A DNA stretch of 64,000 bases. Origin: CAYNEO01 sp964396245 (GTDB lineage: Bacteria > Zixibacteria > MSB-5A5 > GN15 > FEB-12). A program made the position numbers and the translations under genes. Of this stretch, positions 15,299 through 23,314 are shown piece by piece. Location: assembly GCA_964396245.1 (NCBI GenBank), contig CAYNEO010000005.1:60831-124830 (forward strand), given 5' to 3'. The first letter of the stretch is position 1. Each line of letters opens with the position of its first letter. The notes under the pieces were generated by a model. It searched no databases. It worked only from the letters and a program-made list of their open reading frames with translations, and was not told the origin of the DNA.

Positions 15299-17298
15299 TT
15301 TGTTTCTTCCTTGATCACTATGCGTTGAATAACGTCGCCCCTGACAATAGAATCCACGACATCCATGCCGTCAACCACCTGCCCGAACAGCGTATAGCGA
15401 GCATTGAGGTGCGGCTGCGGCGAGAGGGTAATGAAAAACTGCGATCCGCCGGTATCCTTCCCGGAAGTGGCAATACCTACGGCCCCGCGCACAAAAGGCA
15501 GGCTCGAGTATTCGTCGCGGATATAGTAGTCCGGTCCTCCCCATCCGTCGCCACGGGGATCTCCTCCCTGTATGACAAAATTGGGGACCACTCGATGGAA
15601 AACGAGGCCGTCGTAGAAACCGGAACGGGCCAGTTTGATGAAATTCAGTACCGTAAGCGGGGCGACATCGAAATACAGTTCCATCTCGATCTGGCCGCGG
15701 TCGGTGAGAATCAGCGCAGAAGGATTGACCTCGTACTTCTTGAAACCGTCTTCGACCTCACCTTCGGTGATAGTGGTCCGTGCCGGCGGCACCATATTAG
15801 AACGGTCTTCATTCAGCGTGTTTTTGTATATGTCAGCCGCCTCGCGGCGCACGATATAGTTCGGGTCGAGAATGCCCGCTATAAGTATTTGCATGACCGC
15901 CGAATCGTTGTCGGACGGCTTTATGAACGTGGTCAGGGCATCCATGATCGCGCGCCGGATGTCGACATCGATCTCGCTGCCGCGTGTAATCATGGTGTGC
16001 ATGACAGGCACGTACTTGGTCAGGGCGTGTTCCTTGACCTTGTCGATGGCGAGCACTTCCATGACATAGTCGGGGTCATTGATTGCCCTGTCGATATAGT
16101 AGTCGAGATTATTGGCATCCACCTTGGTCAATCCTGCGAAGGCCGACGCTCGCACCATCGGATCTTCGTCGCCAAACAGCACGCCGAGGCGCGAAACCAC
16201 TCCCGGGCTTCCAACAAGCGCGTAGGCGTCGGCGCCGGCCGCGCGAACGTAAGGGACCTGCGGCCCGTTGAGCGCCGAATCAATTACGGCAAGCGCCCGG
16301 CCACCCTGGACGGAGGCAAGGTAGGTAAGCGAAGCGGCAAGGATGTTGGGGCCCGGCTGCTCGGCCAGCATTTCGTATGTGACGGCAATCGCCCGGTCAC
16401 TCTGGATGCGCTGCAACGCTTCAAGGAGAGCCACTACCAGTTTTTCATCGGATTCCTGACGAAGTTCCTGTGCGAGCCGAAGTCCGACAACGCTGGTGTC
16501 CGGACGCCGGCTGAGCGCCACAACAGCCTCGGCCACAACGCCGTTATCCTTGTCATTCAGCGCCATGGTGAGCAGCTGAGTGGCATCCGGCAGGGCCGAC
16601 TTGGCCAAACCGCGAATGGCCAGCGTGCGCGCCCATGGGTCGGCATCGGCCAGGTGTTCCTTGAAAATCGGGGAAGCCTTTTCGATCTGTAGCCGGGACA
16701 ACGCAAACAGCGCCGCCAGCTTGACATCGGGGTCAGGCTCTTTCTTCATCAGGCTGATCAGCGAGTCGCCGAGTTGCTTCGCGCCGGCGTAAAATATCGC
16801 GTAGCAGGCGGCCTCTCTCACAGCCGGTGATGGATGCTGAAGAAACGGTACCAGGCCTTCTGCAACGTCGGTCATGCTGCTGTCCGCAAGTCGTCCGGCT
16901 GACTTGACCGCCGCTACGGTCACTCCCGCCGGCAGGTCCCAGGCAACATCAAGAATCTTCTCCGCATATGCCCGGTTGCCGGTGATTCCGATGGCAAAGG
17001 CAGCCGCCGCGGCCACTTCGAGAGCCGAATCAGTAACCATATCCATGAGAAGCGGGGCGCTTCGTTCCGCGGCGATTCGGCCGAACGCCAGCGCCGCACG
17101 CGTCCTGATGAGCGGGGAAGGATCTTCGGATAGGTCAATCAGGCGGCTGGTGAGTTCACGGCGGTCAGCCGTATGGATAACTTCGGCCAGCTTCTCTTCC
17201 TCGGTTCGCGGCCGGAGGTTGTCATAGACAAACCATGCCACCCAGGCGAGCAGCACGATAGCCAGCACAATACCGATTGTTCTGATTCGGTTTGTCAT
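15295..17298 (-). CDS. HEAT-repeat protein fused to a C-terminal cyclophilin-type prolyl isomerase
   Basis: This 667-residue protein starts with one membrane anchor (about residues 8-26), so most of it probably sits in the periplasm. Residues about 50-490 are HEAT-like helical repeats, each with the pattern of a buried Ala/Leu helix pair (for example LIRTRAALAFGRIA and AVREAACYAIFYAG). Residues about 510-665 form a complete cyclophilin domain with the active-site stretch FHRVVPNFVIQGGDP and GSQFFITL. Such a fusion would combine a protein-binding scaffold with prolyl isomerisation. It is the first gene of a long minus-strand operon and ends in an ATGA overlap with the next gene. No clear SD is seen before its ATG. 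Confidence 0.87.
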   Translation of the reverse strand: MTNRIRTIGIVLAIVLLAWVAWFVYDNLRPRTEEEKLAEVIHTADRRELTSRLIDLSEDPSPLIRTRAALAFGRIAAERSAPLLMDMVTDSALEVAAAAAFAIGITGNRAYAEKILDVAWDLPAGVTVAAVKSAGRLADSSMTDVAEGLVPFLQHPSPAVREAACYAIFYAGAKQLGDSLISLMKKEPDPDVKLAALFALSRLQIEKASPIFKEHLADADPWARTLAIRGLAKSALPDATQLLTMALNDKDNGVVAEAVVALSRRPDTSVVGLRLAQELRQESDEKLVVALLEALQRIQSDRAIAVTYEMLAEQPGPNILAASLTYLASVQGGRALAVIDSALNGPQVPYVRAAGADAYALVGSPGVVSRLGVLFGDEDPMVRASAFAGLTKVDANNLDYYIDRAINDPDYVMEVLAIDKVKEHALTKYVPVMHTMITRGSEIDVDIRRAIMDALTTFIKPSDNDSAVMQILIAGILDPNYIVRREAADIYKNTLNEDRSNMVPPARTTITEGEVEDGFKKYEVNPSALILTDRGQIEMELYFDVAPLTVLNFIKLARSGFYDGLVFHRVVPNFVIQGGDPRGDGWGGPDYYIRDEYSSLPFVRGAVGIATSGKDTGGSQFFITLSPQPHLNARYTLFGQVVDGMDVVDSIVRGDVIQRIVIKEETK

Positions 17299-17373
17299 GT
17301 GTCGGGAAATCTAACCTTTATCCCCTCAAGCGTCAACGATTTTGGTGGAATAGGAGGGTGAGTAACGGGAGCG

Positions 17374-17408
17374 ACAAAAAAGAACCCCTGGTGGTCAGTC
17401 AGGGGTCT
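17374..17408 (-). terminator. Terminator-like hairpin, leftmost of three
   Basis: Stem 17384-17390 with 17400-17406 (ACCCCTG/CAGGGGT on the plus strand), then a minus-strand TTCTTTTTT tail at 17374-17383. No minus-strand gene ends just upstream of it. Confidence 0.7.
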
Positions 17409-17576
17409 GGTCTAACAAAACTGGCATTAATCTCAGTTGTGTCAGCCGTAAGTCGAGCAAACTCCGTGCCCCGGCGTATGAGAGTATAATCGCTTTGCTA
17501 GCCTGTTGACAGGTCGGTCGTTACCCGATCATACCACTTCGGAGATGCCTGTTGCGTGAAGGAGATATGCAAGAGT

Positions 17577-17591
17577 GTTCAATAATTGAAC
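17577..17591. repeat. 15-bp perfect palindrome, possible operator
   Basis: GTTCAATAATTGAAC, followed by AGG. A near-copy, GTTCGATAATCGAAC with the same AGG, lies at 42955-42969 upstream of divIVA; the two base changes keep the symmetry. Confidence 0.45.
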
Positions 17592-17657
17592 AGGTGAATC
17601 TGCAATCGCGTACCAATCTTATGTCGCATCCTTGCAATGTGTTACCTGCATGGCAGT

Positions 17658-17700
17658 CAAAAAAATAGCCCTCCGGTACATCCTGTACCGAAAGGCTCTG
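17658..17700 (-). terminator. Terminator-like hairpin, middle of three
   Basis: A 13-bp stem (17667-17679 with 17685-17697, two G-U pairs) closes a 5-base loop, followed on the minus strand by ATTTTTTT (17659-17666). Confidence 0.75.
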
Positions 17701-17829
17701 GGAAGAGACAGTTTGAAAAAGTCTGCCTGGCTGTTTCCAGCCTATCAGGACAATATGGATTCTGAAATAGCCATTGTCACAAAATTGTCACTGTTTGGAG
17801 GCAAATTTCCGACGGCCCACGTAGAAGCG

Positions 17830-17872
17830 ACAAAAAAACCCCCGCCGGTGAGTTCCACTTGACGGGGGTTTG
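17830..17872 (-). terminator. Intrinsic terminator after the HmuY-like gene
   Basis: A stem of AAACCCCCG-type sequence (17836-17844 with 17863-17871) is followed on the minus strand by seven T (17832-17838). It lies 28 bases after the stop of the HmuY-like gene. Confidence 0.85.
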
Positions 17873-17899
17873 CTGATTATTGGCGACGCAAAGAATTCT

Positions 17900-18985
17900 C
17901 TATAACTCATTCCACACGAAGGTGTAGTGAGCGCTTGTCGGTACGCCGTCGACATTGCCGTAGTAGCTTTCAATCGAGAGCTTGTAGACTACATCACCCA
18001 CCTTGACCAGGTAGATATTGCCGCTGCTGCTGATCTGATGCGTGGTTCCGTCGTAATCGTACCAGTTTTCGTTTTCATTGACCAGGTCGCCGACGAAAAC
18101 TGACTTGATGAAATCCGGGAACATCGGGGCATCCGACGGCTGAGTCGTGAACGCATCGATATCGGTCGGGTCGCCGGTCAACTCCGTATACGCGGGCCAT
18201 GCCACACAGTCACCCGGGCCGTTCGGGCCGCAATTCTGCATGATTTCGTAGCTCGAAAAGGCCAGGTCCCAGTCGGTGGAGGCGCCCGGATTCGCCGGAG
18301 TGACCTGCGAGCCGGATGAAAAGTCGAAATATCCGGTGCCGGAACCGACGTTAATTGACGCCGTTTGTGTCTGGCCGCTCAGATCCCTGGAATTGGCTGT
18401 CGGCTGATAATAGTAAGTCATCCATACCGTGCCCATGCTCGGTGGCTGGCCCGCACCGACTATGGAATCGATTCGGAACTTGATATAGTTGTCACCTTCG
18501 GCATCCATCATCGAATACACGTATTTCGTCATGCCGAGCTCATGGGTGACCGGATTATATGTCAGCCATTCATTAATCACCGAATAAAGCTGGTCCTCAA
18601 CCCAGGTTGCTCCGGCCGTATCGGCGATGGTAACATCGTCATAGTTCACCTGCCCGAGATTGGCTCCAACTACGGCGCCGCCATCCTCGGAGGAGGCCCC
18701 GCCGTTCAGGTTGATATTGGTGCGCATGAACGACAGGTCCCAATTGGTGGCGGCCAGCTTAGGCGTGCCGGTTGCCGCACTGAAGGAGAAATACGCTGCC
18801 TGATCGTAGCTGGAGGCATCGATTGTGGTCTGCCACACTCCATCGGTGCTGTTCCAGACCGTGGTGTCACTGAATGCCGGCGTTTCATTATCCGGGTTAA
18901 CCGGGTTGTCATCGCTCGAACAACCAAGCCCGAGTGCGAGGAGGGCAATCAGCAGCACCAGTGCAGGTACGATTTTCTTCATCAA
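17900..18985 (-). CDS. HmuY-like lipoprotein with two HmuY-type halves (probable heme-binding)
   Basis: A 361-residue lipoprotein (hydrophobic 7-20, Cys22, then SSDDNP as an outer-membrane-retention style linker). The mature part contains two HmuY-like units. The first has AAYFSFSAAT and TNWDLSFMRTNI (about 63-91); the second has TGYFDFSSGS and TDWDLAFSSYEI (about 207-238). The C-terminus (NIYLVKVGDVVYKLSIESYY) matches the conserved end of PF14064. HmuY proteins bind heme outside the cell and pass it to a TonB receptor. The gene starts 12 bases after the stop of a TonB receptor gene, which fits an HmuR-HmuY pair. Heme ligands cannot be assigned from sequence. Confidence 0.82.
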   Translation of the reverse strand: MMKKIVPALVLLIALLALGLGCSSDDNPVNPDNETPAFSDTTVWNSTDGVWQTTIDASSYDQAAYFSFSAATGTPKLAATNWDLSFMRTNINLNGGASSEDGGAVVGANLGQVNYDDVTIADTAGATWVEDQLYSVINEWLTYNPVTHELGMTKYVYSMMDAEGDNYIKFRIDSIVGAGQPPSMGTVWMTYYYQPTANSRDLSGQTQTASINVGSGTGYFDFSSGSQVTPANPGASTDWDLAFSSYEIMQNCGPNGPGDCVAWPAYTELTGDPTDIDAFTTQPSDAPMFPDFIKSVFVGDLVNENENWYDYDGTTHQISSSGNIYLVKVGDVVYKLSIESYYGNVDGVPTSAHYTFVWNEL

Positions 18986-18996
18986 CAGACTCCTTA

Positions 18997-21228
18997 TTAT
19001 TGATTCTTGAATGAAAGGTCATATTTGAAACCGGCCATGACCGTGAAGCCCGGCCAGTATCCGTAAGTCACATTAGTATCGTCCAGGATATTCTCGAACC
19101 GGATGAACGTTTCCGCGGCCCCGAATCTCTTAAACACATTCAGGTTCAGTCGCGAACGGCTCGGCGCATATTCCGGCTCGCCCTCGTTGCCGCCGGTGTT
19201 TGAACGTGGCACCCAGAGCTTCTTCGACTGGTAGTCACCCCAGATTGTCGCTCCTACGCCGGTCTTTTCCCAGAAACCGGACAGGTAGAGCTTGACCGTG
19301 TGCGCCGGACGATTGATAAGTTCTTCGCCGGTCGCGAGGTTTTTTGAACTGAGATAATTGTACGACAGTGACAGGTCGACTGATTTCGACAGCCGCACCC
19401 GTGATTCCCACTCGATCCCCTTGGTGATCGCCGTTTCGATATTCTGATAGATGTACACGCCCCGCCAGTATGTCGGGGTGAAGCCGATAAGCGTGAAATC
19501 GATGAGGTCGTCAAGATGATTATAAAAGAACGTGATGCGGTGCATCCCGATGGCGCCGTAAGAAAACTCCGCCGAGATCGACGAATTGATGGAATTCTCT
19601 TCTTTGAGGTCGGTGAAACTGCTTCCGTCGGTAGTGAGACCGTCGGGCAGCGGCACGCGGCCACCGTAGACTATGTACCCGGCCGACGTATGATCGAAGA
19701 TATAATACTGCTGCTTGATGGACGGCGCCCGGAACCCCCGACCGACGAAACCGCGGAACTTGAGATCAGCCGAAGGCTGGTACATGACATTGATCGACGG
19801 ATTAAAATGATCGCCGAACGAGCTGTGATGCTCGTACCTGGCGCCCGGGAGAAAAGTCAACTGCGTGATCGGGCTCCACTCGTATTGCAGATACCCGGCG
19901 TATGACTTGTCCGGCCTGGTTTCATCGACGAGTTCGGTCGAAGTGAGATCCTGGTAGCTGTAATCAAAACCGTAGGTCGCGACATGACTGTCGCCGATGA
20001 CATAGTTTGACGAATACGAGGCCTCGTAATAGGAGTCATCGGTCTTGGCGGTGTCAATCCAGAATGGTCCGCTGTATTTCTTCCAGAGATGGTCGTAATA
20101 GGTCCCGAACAGCCTGAATTTCATCGAATACTTGTCACCGGAGAGATATTCAAGGGTGGCTGAGCCGTCGTAGCGCTTGTTCTTTTCATCGGAATCATAG
20201 ACATAAGTCGTATCGCGCGTGGGCGACAGCTGAATGAGCTCGGATTCTATCCAGGCTTTTGATTCGTCCATGTACCGCCCGGAACCGGTGAGAATCCACT
20301 TGGGTGACAATCTCTTGCGTACTTTACCGTCGAAATTGTAGCGGTCGATCTTCTCCTGACCGTTGGTATGGGGTGTTGATTTATCGAGATCGAAGCCATC
20401 AGTCGAAAAGAGTTTTCCGCCGAGCGTGAAACCGAAATCTTCGTTGCCGTACTCGAGGGCCGCCGATGGATTGAGGCTGTTATGGCTTCCGTAATCGAAA
20501 TAGAGATCGGCCGCGGTCATATTCTGCTTCGGTTTGCTGGTGATGATATTGACCACGCCGCCCATGGCATCCGAGCCGTAAAGGGTCGAGCCGGTTCCTT
20601 TGACGATCTCGATTTTCTCGACATTTGTCAGCGCATACTGCGACAGGTCGATTGAGCCGCGCACGCGCCCGACTGCCCGCTCGCCGTCGACCATCACCAG
20701 CACGCGATCGCCCTCAATACCGCGAATGGTAGCTCCCTGCCCGGACAGGTCTTCGTTGATGGTCAGACCGATTGAGGATGTGAGCGCCTGGTCGACCGAC
20801 GTAGCCCCGGTGCGCTGGAAATCTCTCCGGGTCACAACCTGCGTCTCGACCGGAACGTCCTTCAGCAAATGCGGTGAGCGGGTACCGGTCACGACGACGT
20901 CATTCAGCACCCACGGCGCCGGGTTGAGTTCGATATCAATCGGTGAACTCGTGCCCGTCACCGCCACCTTTATGGTGTCACTGCGATCAAACGCGACATG
21001 GGTAGCCAGGAGATGGTACTCCCCGCCGCTGATATTCTTGAATTCGAAATATCCCTGTTTGTCGGTGGCAACGGCCTTGCCGGTTTCGAGCACACGGACC
21101 GTAACATCCTTGACCGGATGATCCGTTTCCTTGTTGAGAACCCGTCCCTCAATCACCCCGGCCTTAACCTGACCGGCGACTGAATATGCAAAGGCGAAAA
21201 TCAGCAGTGTCGTTAGCAGTCTTTTCAC
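18997..21228 (-). CDS. TonB-dependent outer-membrane receptor, probable heme uptake (HmuR-like)
   Basis: A receptor of about 743 residues. The GTG at 21228 is preferred as start because it puts a signal peptide (VKRLLTTLLIFAFAYSVAG) at the N-terminus, with GGAAGG about 12 bases upstream; an open frame continues to 21291. A carboxypeptidase-regulatory domain (about 25-105) is followed by a plug with VVTGTRSPHLLKDVPVETQVV and RVLVMVDGERAVGRVRGSID, then a barrel ending KYDLSFKNQ. The plug segments VETQVVTRRDFQRTGA and TLYGSDAMGGVVNIIT are typical of siderophore, heme and cobalamin receptors. The HmuY-like gene directly downstream makes heme or hemoprotein the best guess. Confidence 0.88.
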   Translation of the reverse strand: MKRLLTTLLIFAFAYSVAGQVKAGVIEGRVLNKETDHPVKDVTVRVLETGKAVATDKQGYFEFKNISGGEYHLLATHVAFDRSDTIKVAVTGTSSPIDIELNPAPWVLNDVVVTGTRSPHLLKDVPVETQVVTRRDFQRTGATSVDQALTSSIGLTINEDLSGQGATIRGIEGDRVLVMVDGERAVGRVRGSIDLSQYALTNVEKIEIVKGTGSTLYGSDAMGGVVNIITSKPKQNMTAADLYFDYGSHNSLNPSAALEYGNEDFGFTLGGKLFSTDGFDLDKSTPHTNGQEKIDRYNFDGKVRKRLSPKWILTGSGRYMDESKAWIESELIQLSPTRDTTYVYDSDEKNKRYDGSATLEYLSGDKYSMKFRLFGTYYDHLWKKYSGPFWIDTAKTDDSYYEASYSSNYVIGDSHVATYGFDYSYQDLTSTELVDETRPDKSYAGYLQYEWSPITQLTFLPGARYEHHSSFGDHFNPSINVMYQPSADLKFRGFVGRGFRAPSIKQQYYIFDHTSAGYIVYGGRVPLPDGLTTDGSSFTDLKEENSINSSISAEFSYGAIGMHRITFFYNHLDDLIDFTLIGFTPTYWRGVYIYQNIETAITKGIEWESRVRLSKSVDLSLSYNYLSSKNLATGEELINRPAHTVKLYLSGFWEKTGVGATIWGDYQSKKLWVPRSNTGGNEGEPEYAPSRSRLNLNVFKRFGAAETFIRFENILDDTNVTYGYWPGFTVMAGFKYDLSFKNQ

Positions 21229-21423
21229 AGTCGCGCTACACCTTCCTTTCGACCAATTGTTGGCGCCAAGGTACAGAGCAGGGGAAATCATATGTCATGT
21301 GAATGTCAAAAACGACCCCGTTTTTTTGTACTTTTTTTCACAAACAATAGGAAGCTTCCGGAAGAGAATCGTGTGAGAAGACGGTAAATCTTTATGGGAA
21401 AGTAGACTTTTTTCGAAAATCGG
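21229..21423. promoter_or_regulatory. Upstream region of the heme-type receptor operon
   Basis: About 195 bases, AT-rich for this genome (21305-21420), with poly-T and poly-A tracts. It must hold the promoter of the receptor/HmuY operon. No clear Fur box was recognised by eye. Confidence 0.3.
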
Positions 21424-22371
21424 TCAGCGTGCGAATTTATGGGCTGCTTTTTCAAGAGCGGGATTTGTCAGGCGAAGTATTTCTTTGTTCGCCTTTTCGA
21501 TGTCTTTTGGCTCGAGTCGTGAGAGCCTGGTCGCAAATCGTCCTGATTTTATATCTGAAAACACGCGTTGCATGCGCTTTTTAACCTGCTTATCGATCAC
21601 TTTCGGTCCCGCCTCAAGTGAACCATACCGTGCCGCAAACGAGATACGCTCGAACATCCCGGCAATACCGTGCTTCTTGATCAACTCGACAATCAGGTCC
21701 AGTTGGTAGGCCACCTCGAGGTAGGCATTTTCCGGTTTCAGGCCGTTTTCGACAAGTACCTCGAACCCGGTTTTGAGTAACATTGCCAGACCGCCGCACA
21801 AAACCGTCTGCTCACCGAAAATGTCTCCGAGCGCCTCCGCCTCGAAGGTTGTCTTGACCAGTCGTTTCCGCTGAAAACCCATCCCCTCGGCCAGTGAAAA
21901 CGCCGTCGACGTCGCCTTCCGAGAGCGATTTTGATAGACAGCATAAAAAGCGGAGATATCTCGATCGGCCAGATACTTTTCTCTGACCGCCACACCCGGA
22001 GCATGGGGAGCTATCAGAATGACATCGCAATCGGACGGCGGCACAACGAACCGGAATTGGATAGACATGCCGTGCAGGAAGAGCAGGGTGATCGGCTTGC
22101 AGGTGTACGGCCGGATATCTCTTTCGTATACGCGGCCGTGCAGATGGTCCGGGAAGGCGAAACAGACTATATCCGCACGGCCAACGGCTTCACGGATAGA
22201 ATGGATTTCTGTTAGCCCATCGGTCTTGGCTATTCGCCGCGACCGTGAGTTCGCCCGAAGGCCAACAATGACGGGATAGCCCGAGTCGCGGAGGTTTTGG
22301 GCCAGCGCCCTGCCCTGCGACCCATAACCCAGCATCGCAACCGTTTTTTTAGCTTTCGATTTGGCAGCCAT
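21424..22371 (-). CDS. Divergent ketol-acid reductoisomerase homolog
   Basis: A 315-residue protein, about 15 shorter than usual class I KARI. The Rossmann motif GYGSQGRALAQNLRDSG (15-31) and GLRANSRSR point to NADPH. The C-terminal knotted domain has DIFGEQTVLCGG (183-194). Compared with true KARI, the metal ligands Asp183, Glu187 and Glu219 are kept, but the next ligand position is Gln223 instead of Glu, and the usual PKGPG motif reads PHAPG (Lys to His). It may be a relative with a changed substrate. The ATG at 22371 leaves 55 bases to the divergent nadC; longer versions of this frame would overlap nadC. Confidence 0.75.
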   Translation of the reverse strand: MAAKSKAKKTVAMLGYGSQGRALAQNLRDSGYPVIVGLRANSRSRRIAKTDGLTEIHSIREAVGRADIVCFAFPDHLHGRVYERDIRPYTCKPITLLFLHGMSIQFRFVVPPSDCDVILIAPHAPGVAVREKYLADRDISAFYAVYQNRSRKATSTAFSLAEGMGFQRKRLVKTTFEAEALGDIFGEQTVLCGGLAMLLKTGFEVLVENGLKPENAYLEVAYQLDLIVELIKKHGIAGMFERISFAARYGSLEAGPKVIDKQVKKRMQRVFSDIKSGRFATRLSRLEPKDIEKANKEILRLTNPALEKAAHKFAR

Positions 22372-22426
22372 TGCACTAATATAGGTACCCGATAACTGTT
22401 TGCCAACGTGAACATCGGTCTGTTTC

Positions 22427-23308
22427 ATGAGCAAGTTTCGCAAAGAAGTATTCGATCTGGTGAGGGCGGCCCTCGCTGAGGATATCGGCCCGGGAGATCT
22501 TACTTCGCGGGCCTGTCTTGAACCCAATCCCGCCAGAGCCCGGGTGGTGGCCAAATCCAGCGGCGTCCTGTCCGGTTTGGTACCCTTCCGCATCACGTGT
22601 GACATTGTCGACTCGGCCAACCGGGTCAAGCTGCTTTTCAAGGATGGCGATCGTTTCACGGCCGGTGACACGATAGTTGAAATCGACGGTTTCAATCTCA
22701 GCCTTCTGGCCTGCGAGCGGGTAGCCCTGAATTTTCTGGCCCACCTGAGCGGAGTGGCCACACTGACGTCACAGTTTGTTGAAAAAGTCGCAGGCACCGA
22801 TTGCAAAATACTCGATACCCGGAAAACAACTCCCGGCTGGCGGTGCCTGGAGAAGATGGCCGTGGGTCACGGCGGCGGCACCAACCACCGTATGGGCTTG
22901 TACGACATGATCCTGGTAAAGGACAACCACATCGCCAGCGCCGGATCAATCAGCGATGCCGTCCGGATGGCCAGGGAATTCCTGAAGACACCGGACTTCC
23001 GACTGCAGTTCGACCGCAAGGCGGAGGAAATCCAGATCGAGGTCGAAGTGACGACCGAGAAGCAGTTGGAGGAGGCAATCGAAGCCGGCGTGAACCGGCT
23101 CTTGCTCGACAATCAGCCGCTCGACTCGCTTCGGGAGATGGTAACGCTGGCCCGGCGAATGAATTCTGTGGTCGAGCTGGAGGCCTCCGGCAATGTCAAC
23201 CTCGACAATGTCGCCGATATCGCCGCGACCGGAGTGGATTACGTATCAATCGGCGCCTTGACCCATTCCGCGCCCGCCTGTGACTTTTCCCTGCAAGTAA
23301 TTGAGTAG
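22427..23308 (+). CDS. nadC: Nicotinate-nucleotide pyrophosphorylase (quinolinate phosphoribosyltransferase)
   Basis: The 293-residue enzyme converts quinolinate and PRPP to nicotinate mononucleotide in de novo NAD synthesis. Family signatures are clear: EDIGPGDLTSRA (18-29), NFLAHLSGVAT, the active-site stretch LDTRKTTPGWR, HRMGLYDMILVKDNH, and VDYVSIGALTHSAP at the C-terminus. It is the first gene of a tight plus-strand group with birA. No good SD precedes the ATG. nadA and nadB are not in the window. Confidence 0.96.
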   Translation: MSKFRKEVFDLVRAALAEDIGPGDLTSRACLEPNPARARVVAKSSGVLSGLVPFRITCDIVDSANRVKLLFKDGDRFTAGDTIVEIDGFNLSLLACERVALNFLAHLSGVATLTSQFVEKVAGTDCKILDTRKTTPGWRCLEKMAVGHGGGTNHRMGLYDMILVKDNHIASAGSISDAVRMAREFLKTPDFRLQFDRKAEEIQIEVEVTTEKQLEEAIEAGVNRLLLDNQPLDSLREMVTLARRMNSVVELEASGNVNLDNVADIAATGVDYVSIGALTHSAPACDFSLQVIE

Positions 23309-23314
23309 CCAGTC

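Larger units (their letters stand above)
17299..17899. other. Non-coding region with three minus-strand terminator-like hairpins
   Basis: About 600 bases between the HmuY-like gene and the HEAT-cyclophilin gene. It contains three separate GC-rich hairpins, each followed by a T-run on the minus strand, and a perfect 15-bp palindrome (17577-17591). Short plus-strand frames exist (for example 17567-17668 and 17632-17862), but they run through the hairpins or have poor start contexts. One or two small minus-strand RNAs could lie between the terminators. Confidence 0.5.

Noticed and set aside
15250..16692. 480-residue plus-strand open frame
   Set aside because: Antisense shadow of the HEAT-cyclophilin gene; the real gene has clear domains and overlapping starts with its neighbours.
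17567..17668. 33-residue plus-strand frame after a GGAG
   Set aside because: The SD would be only two bases from the ATG and the frame includes the 15-bp palindrome; no similarity known.
17632..17862. 76-residue plus-strand frame
   Set aside because: It passes through two of the terminator hairpins and has no SD; treated as non-coding.
22372..22806. N-terminal extension of the KARI-like frame to 22806
   Set aside because: It would overlap the nadC gene on the opposite strand; the part upstream of 22371 has no KARI similarity.
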